A stretch of 64,000 nucleotides of DNA from Trifolium pratense (lineage: Eukaryota; Streptophyta; Magnoliopsida; Fabales; Fabaceae): assembly GCF_020283565.1 (NCBI RefSeq), contig NC_060063.1:744001-808000 (forward strand), read 5' to 3'. The notes below the pieces were generated by a model. It worked only from the letters and a program-made list of their open reading frames with translations, was not told where the DNA came from and searched no databases. Numbering within the stretch: the first letter of the stretch is position 1; each line of letters begins with the position of its first letter. A program made the position numbers and the translations under genes. This document shows positions 1-10,160 of the stretch, piece by piece.

Positions 1-291
1 TGTCAAATAGCCTAATAGCTTGATTCCCGCACATTTAAATGTGAAGAAGTGCGGAATCCGAGATTCGAACCCCGGCCACTCAGTAATATCTTGAGTAGCT
101 ACCATTTAAGCTACACTATTTTTTTGCTTTCACCACCAGTTGAATCTGGTTCGGGAGTCAGTTCTGACATCAAGTTGTTTCAGCCCCCTCCTGTTCGCAG
201 TTGCGGAGAATCGAACGGCGGTCCTTCCTACCAAGTTCAGCACCAATCACCACTGAACCAACTAACGTTTGATACCATTTAAGCTACTCTT
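1..291 (-). repeat. Degenerate tRNA-derived SINE, split by a second SINE
   Basis: Read on the minus strand, this has a box A-like stretch near 100-113 and a box B-like GGTTCGAATC near 63-74, as in tRNA-derived SINEs. It is interrupted at 115-272 by another SINE; the 15 bases TACCATTTAAGCTAC occur at 100-114 and again at 273-287. The left end may run off the window. The family name is not known to me. Confidence 0.5.
115..272 (-). mobile_element. tRNA-derived SINE nested in another SINE
   Basis: The minus strand shows a tRNA-like head: a box A-like TGGTTCAGTGG just inside the right end and a box B-like GTTCGATTCTC near 213-225. A T-run at 117-125 is the A-tail read in reverse. A perfect 15-bp target-site duplication (TACCATTTAAGCTAC) flanks it. 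Two relatives lie at 13660-14750 (split) and 14268-14400. Confidence 0.75.
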
Positions 292-857
292 ATGGGACAA
301 TTTTCTTTTGAATTAGGTGTATTTTTGAGATAGAATTAATGGTAGTTAATGGGTGCTTTCTAAAACTTCCCTAAATGCTTTCATTCAACATCTTCCTTAA
401 ATAGTTGTAATTTCTCTTATTCACCATCCTAGCTAGTTGGAGAACTTATGTTTGTCATATGTTTCATGAAGTTAATCGGTGTATTGGCCTGCATAATACA
501 GGTCACTTGTCACTATTTTTTTTTGTTTCATTTTGATTTATCCTATTCTAAAACTTCTTACAGATGATGTATGACTTTCTTTTTTTCTTTTCTTTTTTTT
601 TTTTATAACGTATGACTTTCTAATTTGTTTTGCTTGATTTTGTAATTTAATTCCCGTTATATTAATATTAATATTAATATATTATTCAACGTAAAAACAA
701 AAATGTAGTAAACTTTTGAAAAAAAAACAAATGTTTAATGGAACATATGACCTCTGAACAAGATTAGACGGTTTGGTGGACCGGATACCGATGGTAAAAA
801 TCAAACATTTCAATAAAAAAACAAAAAAAAAAAGTCAAAATGTGATAAATAGTTTTT
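292..857. other. AT-rich spacer, no gene seen
   Basis: Homopolymer tracts and short AT repeats. No convincing coding frame, RNA gene or terminal repeats. Confidence 0.5.
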
Positions 858-1172
858 GAGTTAATCTCTAATTTAGTCTTGTAATATGAATGAAATCCAT
901 ATTTAATCCATGTAAAAACATAAATTTTGATTTCATCCCTAGATTCTCCAAATTAAATCACATCACATCCCTCATTAAAAAAATTAAATAATAGTAATAA
1001 TAATAATAAACTTGTATTTTAAATTAATCATATTTTAAATTCAAGTCACCTTGCCATGTCATCAGATTTCAACCACAAAATTAAATGAGGGATGAAATTT
1101 GAAGGATATGATATTACATGGACGAAATATGAACTTTGCTTATATTACAGGGATTAAAATAGGGATTAACCC
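858..1172. mobile_element. MULE-type MITE, degenerate
   Basis: The left end GAGTTAATCTCTAATTTAG pairs imperfectly with the reverse complement of the right end at about 1139-1172, and the similarity continues inward for tens of bases. Flanking 9-mers ATAGTTTTT (849-857) and ATAGTTTAA (1173-1181) match at 7 of 9 positions, as expected of an aged Mutator-type duplication. Confidence 0.5.
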
Positions 1173-3251
1173 ATAGTTTAATCAAACTTTTTGCTTAAAT
1201 AGAAGCTTTTTTTTTTAAAAAAAAAAATTGTGTATCTTTTTGTGAGACTCTTTGAATTATCTATCTACTTAATCATTTTCTTAACAAAATACTTTTAATT
1301 ACTTCGTCACACCCCTCTTGTGATGATTGATTGGGAGAGAGGTGAGATAATAATTTTTTCTTAACCCTTCGGTTCTTAGCGGAAGGCGATTTAGTAATTC
1401 AAAGTTCGACCGCAAAGTAAATAAAGTCTGATTAAAAAATTGTTTCACCTATATATAAATCTGGTTTTATTCCTTTTTTCTAAGTATATAAATCCGGTTT
1501 AACTCTCGCTCTTCCATTTTGTCAAAGACGTTAATTATGTGTTCTAAATTCTAATAATTTAAACTTGCTAATTTTGTTTTTAAGCTGTTAGTTTTGCTTT
1601 AGGGCAAGAATCTCTTGTTTTAAGCATGTTTTTCTTGTAAGTATATGTTATTATTGCCTTGCACGCATTGTCCAAGATTTAGTATTTCTACTAAGTTATG
1701 TTGGGGCAGAGGTTTGACTCTGTCCATTTTTTTTTTTTTGTGTGTGTTTGTCTTAAAAAATTTAGGTCTTTCTAATGTGTTTTTAGGTATCCTTTAATAT
1801 TCTAGAAATTTTATATTTAAAAATATATTGCACAGTTTTAATAAAAATTTATAATTTAAGATCCTTAAAAAGTATTAAATAGACATTTGTTAGTATTTTT
1901 CAAAAAATTATTATCATAAAAATATGTTATTAAAGGACGATGAAGATTCGGTATTTAGTTTTGTTTTTATTTTAGTCTTGAGTGAGAAGAAAATATAAGA
2001 TAAATACAAAAAAAACCAAAAAATGTAGAAAAAATAAGATGAGTACAAAAAAAAATATGAATCTATGCATAAAAATAGAAAAAAAAAAACAATAAAAATA
2101 TTATAGAGAGTTTAGTCGATCAAAATAAATTATGGAAAGAATATAGAAATAATCAGCTGAATATATAAAAATAAGAATATAGAAATAGTAACATAAACAA
2201 TAACTATATTAAAAAAAAAACAATATTTTTCATCAAAACAATATTTTTCATCAAAAATAAAATAAATAATATTACTACCAAGTTTACTACTAACAATTAA
2301 TAATAATAAAATAAATTTAATTCCTATCAAATTTACTAAATTACACTATTTGTCTCTGAAACATAAAAAATTGGATAAATAAATTTTACAAAAAATAATA
2401 CAATAATTTTACTTAAATGTAATTTAAAAATATTTTATAACAAATTTAAATATTTTATTATAAATAAATTTTCTACATTAATATAATGATAAACTTAAAT
2501 ATCAAATATGTAATTTTAAACTAGTTATATAGTATTATAAATATGTAATTTTAAAAAATCCCAAAAGTATTATATTAATTTCCTATTTTTTGGTAGCGTC
2601 GCAGCCCACCTCAGCCCTCTCCTGGTTCCGCCACTGAATACATGAATTATGATGAACAAAGGTGTTGATTCATATTTCCAGAGTGACTCTTCAACTCTTA
2701 GCAGCCCTAGCCTTCTCAAAAAACGTGTTTTCCGCTCTTAATAGTGTAAATATCGACCCCTATGTCTTTTCTGGACACTCTTATTTATAGAAAAATGCAA
2801 AAATCTGATCTAGTCAAACGGCCTGCGCGAGGTGCAGACGCCAGGGACTACTGATCACATTTTTTAAGAATTAAGATAAAGATAGTTTATAAACAACACA
2901 TTTTTTTAGCCAAAGAGACGCCTTCTACAAATGACAAAACTATGAGACGTATACACGGGACCAAGTAACATAATAACTTTGGTGTTCTTGAGCACTGTAA
3001 ATGAATAAAATGATACAGGTAATCATTTACAAGATTATTGGCAAAATGAGATTATTAGTTCCATAGATAGAACACTTGCTATGATAGAACAAATCTACAA
3101 CATTTCAGGCTCTTAAAACTTTGAGAAATGAGAATAGCTAGAATTTTACATTTGTTTGATAAAATTTTCATTTTTACATTGTAACAAGTTCATTTTTTTT
3201 ACTAGTTAGTAATTAGCATGAATTTTTTGAATCCAATAAAAATATCATCTT
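1173..3251. other. AT-rich spacer downstream of the first TraB gene
   Basis: No supported gene. The stretch 1340-1430 has a weak SINE-like box B and 2590-2640 resembles the end of a dispersed repeat, but both are too degenerate to classify. From about 2960 the sequence matches the 3' flanks of TraB copies 2 and 3 (8960-9220 and 16700-16858), so the duplicated unit begins near there. Confidence 0.4.
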
Positions 3252-6200
3252 TTAATTACCAACATACAGAAAAACTTCTGAGGCAACGTAAGATACCAAA
3301 TTCACCGCGGTGCCAAACAATAGCCCCCAAATCCACAAATCCAACGCCAAGACTGATGAAAAGATGAGTAATGCCAATGTTTGATAGCGGTCCAATGGCC
3401 AACCAGAAGCTTTAGCTGTTGTCTTCAGAAATGGAAGTGAACTGGTATTGTCTTTCCTTTTCCTTATAGACCAAGCTGTTATCCATTCCAAGCCGGACGG
3501 GATTAAATCGAACTCTTCCCTCAATCTCCTCCCGAGATCCGGCATGTGGCCACCACCATAAAGTATGGCAATCTTATTGTGTCCCTTATCCATTGCACTT
3601 CTGAGCCTCTCGATTGCAACTCGATTTCTCTCACCAATTATGACAGATTTCTCATCTAACTCTTGTACAAAACTTTACAACAATAGTTTTATCATCAATA
3701 ATACTCTAGTTGGTGTCTCAACAAAAGATGATATGATTATGTTTATGCAATCTCTTGAGGTACAAAATTTCAACAAAGATTCATGTCATAAACTATACTT
3801 TCAAGATTCAAGAAGAGTGCGAGCAACATACTCTTCACAATACACTCTTATTGGTTGAAATTCAAAAGGTTCCTCATAAATCAAGTTGGTTGGACCTATG
3901 TGAATTTCAGCTAATAGGAGAGAATATGTTGTGAAGAGTGTAATAGGAGAGTATGATGCTAGCATTTTTGGTGCATGTTAGGAATCATGTTGAGTTTTAC
4001 AAAATCAAGTTGACACTTTAGTTTTGTCGACACTTTTGTCAAAATTCCAAGTGACACATCGTGATTCTGCCAAATTAACCACCAAATATGTCCTCGGTCG
4101 ACAAAATCATAAGTAAGCTCATGGCTCAAAAACTTACATGAAAAAGAGTTTGTATCAATTTGTAGTGGACCAAATTGTGTGTTGAGAGAGAGAGAGAGAT
4201 GAGAGGCACTTACTCAGATGTCAGTACCTTCGCAATTAATGCCTTCATGGAAGCATTAAAATCAAGCGTCGACAATGCCTCAGTGTCAGAATAATCTCCA
4301 CAAACCCCACTGATGATAAGTTTGCCAACAAGCGGCATAGGAAGTTCATTTGAAGCCCATAAAAGCTTGGATCTCCATGGATCGAGATCTTCCGGAATGG
4401 AAGGCTGGAACGTCGCCTCAATAGATTCAAGAGTCTTATCGTTTACAAAAAAAAATAAGTTTTCACCTTTTGATTTCTGAAATAAAAAGAGAAAAAATAG
4501 ATCTCAATAATTAATGATCATTACTCATTAGCCCTCATAATCAACTCAAAAATGAAGAAAAATATTAGCAACTCAAAACCATAAGTAATTCGAAGGTCTC
4601 CTCATCAAGATCTGCATGTTGCCAATTTTCAGACTGGTAATCTAGCCAATCTAATTGGTAAGCCAACCCGAGAATTTGAGTCATCTGTCTGGCGATGAAT
4701 TCGAAAATGTCAAAATCAAAACCACTATCATCTGATGATTCTGATCCTTCTCTCATATTCTCTATAGTTTCCTTGCTAGCTATCATTTCATAAAGGACAC
4801 AATCATAGGATTCAAGCTTCTCTTGGAGGTCCAGAAAATACCTGCTCATATAAAATTAGGATCATCAAAATTAATAGTTAATACTGCTTGGGGGAAAAAT
4901 GTAAAAATATAATAAACAAATTAAATCAATGCATTGGAAACGCACGTGCGCAGTTGTAATTTATTATGAGCATAAGCCCAAAGGGATAGCTCGTCCCAAA
5001 ACACTAATCCATTAGGTGAAAAAAAACCTAGACTTAGGTAAGATTCCGCAATGTATTACTCATAACCTTCCACCAGTCATGAAAGCACCAATCTTATGAG
5101 AAAATGTCCGATGGGAAAGCTTATCCCAAAAGAGTAGTCCATAAGATGAGAGAGCACCGATCAAACTTAGGTAGACTCTCCAATGTGGGAATCGCGATAT
5201 ACTTCTTATCAACAGAAAATCCTAAAGAATATTCAAAACTAGAAAAGTGGTCATATATGACTTCACAAAAGGTGGTGAATTTCTCAGTATCTCAAAAGCT
5301 AGCATATTTGTAGTTAGTTTGAAATGCAATTCAGCAAAACATGCCAAAGGTAAAATACTACTCACTTTGAGTGTCGTTTAAACTTTAAAGTTTTTGCACA
5401 GAGGTTAAGAAATACAATAATTTTGTCAAACATGTCCCGTTTACTAAACTAACCCTATTACGTATTGGTGTGTTTTTCACCATCATAAATTCAAAGTGAA
5501 ATATAATGCTTTAGGAATAGTATATATAGTAATAATTAGCGGGCACATTCAGAAAATTTGACATTGGAAGGTGAAAAAGACATTCATTTTGAAACAATTG
5601 TTTTTGCTAAAGTGACACTCAAACTCATTTTGAAATAGACACAAACTTAAGCTCTTTCAAATTGAAATCCAAACAGACAACGAGAGTGTTTGCAAAAGTT
5701 TATCTTATTTACATAGACATTTACGACTATGTAAGTATATGGAAGAGTTAATAAAAATAGCAAATGATATGACTGTAATAAGCTGTTTAACTTATTTTCA
5801 TAAGATTTTTAAAATAATAGATAATATGTATAGAGTTTATCTTCATTTTCTCTTGAATTGTGTCGGAACATCTAAGGGTCTGTTTGGATTGAGTTATTTG
5901 AACCGTAATAAGCACTTGTGAGACTATCTGTCTTCTGTTCCCGTAAGCTTAGTTCAGTTGGTAGGGACATCGCATTTTACATGCAAGGGTCGGGGTTCGA
6001 ACCCCGAACACTCCCCTTATTCACCTTTATAAGGGTGAAATTTCCAGCCACTAAACTTGTGAGACTATCTAACAAAGCTTATGCGAACAACTTAAGACAT
6101 GTTTATAAGCTGTTCTCAACTTATTTCCAAAATCTCTCCATGATAGCTTATGAAAGCAGCATATAGCTTATATGAAAACAGATTGACATTATTTTATCTT

Positions 6201-6773
6201 TTATTTACATGAAGCACTTATATTTTAAGTTGTTTATCCAAACAGAGTCTGAGTAGCTCTTAAAAACTACCAAATCCAAAAAGTAATAGAGGTAAAAGTC
6301 CAAAATAGACAAATACATACTCTTCATCAGCAATGTGAACTGTTGAAACCAAATCAACCTGCAACAAAAACAATAACAACAAAGAGCATCAAGAAACCAT
6401 TATAAACCCACTTGAGTAAAAACAAGAAAGATACAAACTTTAAACTAACCTGAAGAAAAGGCTTGAAAATGGACCAAGGGAATTTCTTCTTATAGCTAAC
6501 AATAGAAGTTTGTAACAAATCAGTATCACCATCAATTCCTTCCTTGTACTGTATAAACTGTTCAAGTGACCCTTTTTCTTGTTGAGTGGAAATAGCTGAA
6601 AAAGATGAAGAAGATTTGAGTTTGAAGGTTGCATTTGAAAAGGGTTGTTCTGGAAATCCAACAAGAAAAGAAGGAAAGGGTCTGTTTCTGAAAAGGGTAG
6701 AATTGGAATTTGAAGGAGAATCAGAAAGGAATGAAATTGAAGAAGAAATTGTTGAAATTGAAGTTAACGCCAT
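3252..6773 (-). CDS. TraB-domain protein, tandem copy 1 (probably plastid-targeted)
   Basis: Five exons read on the minus strand: 6450-6773, 6321-6358, 4580-4841, 4214-4476 and 3252-3672. They join in frame through GT-AG sites to 435 residues. Residues 1-108 are rich in Ser and Asn, like a plastid transit peptide. The TraB/PrgY-like domain follows: VSTVHIADEEYF (His116) across exons 2-3, a Tyr-Glu-Met stretch in exon 3, and ILYGGGHMPDLGRRL (His338) in exon 5. A hydrophobic C-terminal stretch (about 395-435) suggests a membrane anchor. Relative to copies 2 and 3 it has extra residues before this stretch and a changed start of exon 5 (FVQELDEKS). The start MALTSIST is chosen because all three copies keep an equivalent Met. 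TraB-family proteins are thought to be metal-dependent peptidase-like or regulatory; the plant plastid role is unclear to me. Confidence 0.8.
4178..4199. repeat. (GA)n microsatellite in TraB copy 1 intron
   Basis: A short GA run just before exon 4 on the gene strand. The same position is expanded to about 36 bases in copy 2 and changed to GGGA units in copy 3. Confidence 0.8.
4940..5215. repeat. Internally duplicated repeat in TraB copy 1 intron 2
   Basis: Two diverged direct repeats, each with a GGGAWAGCTYRTCCCAAAA-like core, then CCATWAGRTGA and an ACTTAGG tail, at roughly 4970-5045 and 5090-5200. A matching pair lies in copy 3 (about 18530-18870); copy 2 keeps only a truncated version (10905-10980). 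Class unknown; no coding signal. Confidence 0.5.
5876..6252. mobile_element. Intronic MITE (TCTGTTTGGAT ends) in TraB copy 1
   Basis: The ends GGTCTGTTTGGATTGAG and TTATCCAAACAGAGTC form imperfect terminal inverted repeats. Relatives occur in the equivalent intron of copy 3, in an intron of the ANK-AAA gene and in an intron of NYC1. The present copy is interrupted by a SINE at 5930-6054. Superfamily not certain; hAT-like by general look. Confidence 0.55.
5930..6054 (+). mobile_element. tRNA-derived SINE in TraB copy 1 intron 1, 125 bp
   Basis: The tRNA-like head has box A TTAGTTCAGTTGGTAGG and box B GGTTCGAACCC. The 16-bp target-site duplication ACTTGTGAGACTATCT lies at 5914-5929 and 6055-6070. 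Copy 3 keeps the uninterrupted site at 20179-20194, which proves insertion. It is not a functional tRNA gene: no acceptor stem pairs. Confidence 0.85.
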
Positions 6774-7110
6774 TGTTGTTGTGTAATCTGATACAGGAAC
6801 AATGTGTTTGTGTGACAGAGGGTTGTGTTTGTGTGTGTTTGTGTTGTGGATAGACAGAAATATTGATTTTTTTATTGAAAATGTTAAAATAAAAATAAAA
6901 ATAAAAAATTGAACAAATGTTAAAATAAAAATTATATCTCGAAATGCGTGCATTTAATAAGAGTACAAAAAATTGTATTTTCAATATAAATTTTATTTCT
7001 TATTTTCTTTTAAAGTATGCTTAACAAGTGTTCCGAGACACTGTTTAGCATGACCATTTTTTTATTTACTTAGAAAACAAAGTTGAATAATCTGAACTTA
7101 GTTTGTTTTT
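6774..7110 (-). promoter_or_regulatory. 5' flank of TraB copy 1
   Basis: Upstream of the start codon on the minus strand is a CA-rich likely leader (6774-6850), then A/T tracts. No TATA box or motif can be assigned with confidence. Near 7019-7055 is a half-copy of the repeat end seen complete at 63044-63230. Confidence 0.3.
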
Positions 7111-7640
7111 TTTTTTTTTACAAACAAAAACAATGATATTCATTCATTCAAATGAGTAGATATTATATTAATTAAAATCATTACATATTCAAAATCGCTA
7201 AAAGCTAAAAAGGATGAATCTGCGAAAAAGTTCACATCATCCGAGTTAATAGCATAAAACGGCTTTATCTTTAAGCTTACAATTGATATGACGAAATACA
7301 AGTGTCCGAAATAGTCACATCTTCGGATCTGCAACATTGAATATGCTAAATTCATTGAATCTGTATTGGATCTGAATCGAAGCAAATCTACAAATCTGAA
7401 CAAAACAAACACCGTACAAAGACGGGACTCAAAATAAATACCGTACAAAAACGGGACGTCAAAAAACACCGGACAAATAAATCACAAAGATGAAAAACTC
7501 AAAACAAACTCAAGAATATGTGAAAATCACTTATTTGAGTAATAATGTAATTAAAAAATGATCAAAAGGGTGATTTTGGATCAAAATTGATCGTAAACCA
7601 CCTCTCTCAAATGGATGAACAAGAAGAATAACTAAGAAAA
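7110..7640 (-). repeat. Dispersed retro-like repeat, minus strand, T-run at its left end
   Basis: It starts on the plus strand with a T-run (7107-7121), then sequence closely related to 51733-52260, including the ACACCGTACAAAGACGGGAC-type block (7410-7460) and the block near 7575-7605. A T-run at one end suggests reverse transcription and an A-tail, so a LINE- or SINE-like element in minus orientation, but no reverse transcriptase or pol III box is visible. Confidence 0.5.
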
Positions 7641-7932
7641 TTATGTCTTTTTTGTTATTAATGTGAAATATTCCCAACTTGAAATTTTATTAATATGAGC
7701 TATGTGTGGCTGCATGGAATTCTAAAAATAAAGATTTTAATTTATATGCATCGTTAGTGTAAAGTTATTTTACACATACATTTAATAATATACTGACACA
7801 TCATGTATGGTATTTAAAAACACATGATATGTCACATTCATTAAATGTTGTGGCAACGTATTATTGGATATATGTGTCAAAATTCTTTGCACATACGGTG
7901 CACAACAATTAAACTAAAAAATAAACTAATTA

Positions 7933-7935
<3 letters not shown>

Positions 7936-8025
<90 letters not shown>
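7936..8025. repeat. (TA)n microsatellite, 90 bp
   Basis: Uninterrupted TA dinucleotides over about 90 bases, followed directly by a MITE. Open reading here is only a Tyr-Ile repeat and is not a gene. Confidence 0.95.
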
Positions 8026-8027
<2 letters not shown>

Positions 8028-8029
8028 AA

Positions 8030-8215
8030 ATTATGTGCAGTCGCTATGCTGTCAGTGCTTCATACCGTCTGATTAACATAAAATGGTTTAAATTTCAATA
8101 CATTTTTAATATTTTAAAAAATAATAATAAATTCTGACTTTAAATATAAACCGTCTGATCTCAATCGAACGACAAGGATCTCAGTGACTGCATGTGCAGT
8201 CATGGGTATCAGCAC
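8030..8215. mobile_element. MITE with GTGCAGTC ends
   Basis: The left end TGTGCAGTCGC and inner CCGTCTGAT pair with the right half (ATCTCAATCGAACG to TGACTGCATGTGCAGTCA) in reverse complement. A relative lies at 21890-22085. Exact ends and target duplication were not resolved. Confidence 0.5.
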
Positions 8216-8339
8216 CTAATCAATCTAGGTCCATATATGGTATACATTTGTTCAATGTTTGGCACCACAATAGTCTATGGATTTACTCATGATATGGATT
8301 TACTCGTGATTTTGTCAAGTTCACTGCAACAACATAGTA

Positions 8340-8486
8340 CTTCCTCCGGTCCTAAATATAAGAGAAAATTCACTTTTTAGATTAATTGACAATCTAATGT
8401 ATTTGGTTTATATTATATGCTAGATACATTGGATTATCAACGAATCTAAAAAGTAAATTGTCTCTTATATTTAGGATCAGAGGGAG
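8340..8486. mobile_element. Stowaway-type MITE, 147 bp
   Basis: Ends CTTCCTCCGGTCCTAAATAT and, in reverse complement, CTCCCTCTGATCCTAAATAT. Flanked by TA on both sides, the Tc1/mariner target. The arms pair through most of the length. Confidence 0.85.
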
Positions 8487-9220
8487 TATACAACTAAAAC
8501 ATATCATATATTGGATTCTAACTTCTCATTGTTGAGAAAAATTTAAGAAACGTATTAAAATTTTGGATTGAATTGCCAATTTATGCTTCATTAAACATGT
8601 AGTCATCAGATGATTTGTTACGAGTCTCACGTCAAATATATCGAAGTGTTCAATGTAGTACTTAAGTTAGGAAACTCTCCTGCCTATTGAACTAGTATTT
8701 TGGATTGAACTTTCATCGATGTGTGATTCCTAACATGATTATTATAATATATTTGATGTTATCTGAGTGCATGATCATTCCTCGTATAAGGTAGTCTCAA
8801 GCTTCCACATGTCTTAGATCAATAAGAGTTTGTCAAACCTATGCCACTCTTGAGAGTTAATAGACTCTTTAGGTGTAACAAAATGAATGACAAAACAATG
8901 AGATAGAGTGAGGTGGGTAGCTCAACTGGTTGGTTAAAGGAGTTGGAGGTATAGGGTTTAAATCAAATGATACAGGTAATCATTTACATGATTATTAGCA
9001 AAATGAGATTATTAGTTCCATAGATGAACACTTTGAGTATTACTATAAATAAAACAAATCTACAACATTTCAGGCTTTGCATATCCAAAGAGGTAGGCTC
9101 TTAAAACTTTGAGAAATGGGAATAGCTAATTGTTTGATAAAATTTTCATTTTTACACTGTAACATACAAGTTTTTTTTTATCCTAATTAGTAATTAGTAT
9201 GAATTTTTTGAATCCAACGA

Positions 9221-10118
9221 TCATATCATATTATAATTACCCACAAACCGAAGAACTTGTGAGCCCCAATTCACCGCGGTGCCAATGAATAGCTTCCAAA
9301 ACCACAAATCCAACATCAAGACCGGTGAAATGATAAGCAACGCCATTGTCGTCAGAAGTGGAAGTGAACTGGTATTGACTTTCCTTTTCCTTATGGACCA
9401 AGCTGTTATCCATTCCAAGCCGGACGGGATTAAATCGAACTCTTCCTTCAATCTCCTCCCGAGATCTGGCATGTGGCCACCGCCGTAAAGTATGGCAATC
9501 TTATTGTGTCCCTTATCCATTGCACTTCTGAGCCTCTCGATTGCAACTCGATTTCTCTCACCAATTATTACAGATTTCTCATCTACCTCTGCCGTATCTT
9601 GTTCCAAACTTTACAACAATAGTTTTATCATCAATACTCAAGTTGGTGTCTCAACAAAAGAAAATTGATATGATCATGTTTATGTTTATGCAATCTCTTG
9701 AAGTGCAAAATTTCAACAATCATGTCATAAACTCTACTTTCAAGTTTCAAGAGGAGTGCCAGCAACATACACTTCACAATACACTCTTATTGGTTGAAAT
9801 TCAAAAGGTTCCTCATAAATCAGGTTGGTTGGACCTATGTGAATTTCAGCTAATAGGAAAGAATATGTTGTGAAGAGTGTATTGGAGTGTATAATGCTAG
9901 CTTTTTTGGTGCATGTTAGGAATCATGTTGAGCTTGACAAAATCACGATGACACTTTAGTTTTGTCTAAACTTTTGTCAAAATTCGCAGTGACACATCGT
10001 GATTCTGCCAAATTCACCACCAAAGATGTCCTCAGTCGACAAAATCATAAGTAAGCTCATGGCTCAAAAACCTACAGGAACAAGAGTTTGTATAATTTTG
10101 TAGTGGACCAAATTGTGT

Positions 10119-10160
<42 letters not shown>

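Noticed and set aside
5945..6010. tRNA gene suggested by intact box A and box B
   Set aside because: The sequence does not fold into an acceptor stem, has a 16-bp target duplication and occurs in many degenerate copies: it is a SINE.
6586..6786. Plus-strand frame rich in Glu and Lys, repeated at 12327 and 20676
   Set aside because: It is the antisense shadow of the conserved TraB exon 1.
7845..8072. 75-codon open frame
   Set aside because: Most of it is a Tyr-Ile repeat encoded by the TA microsatellite.
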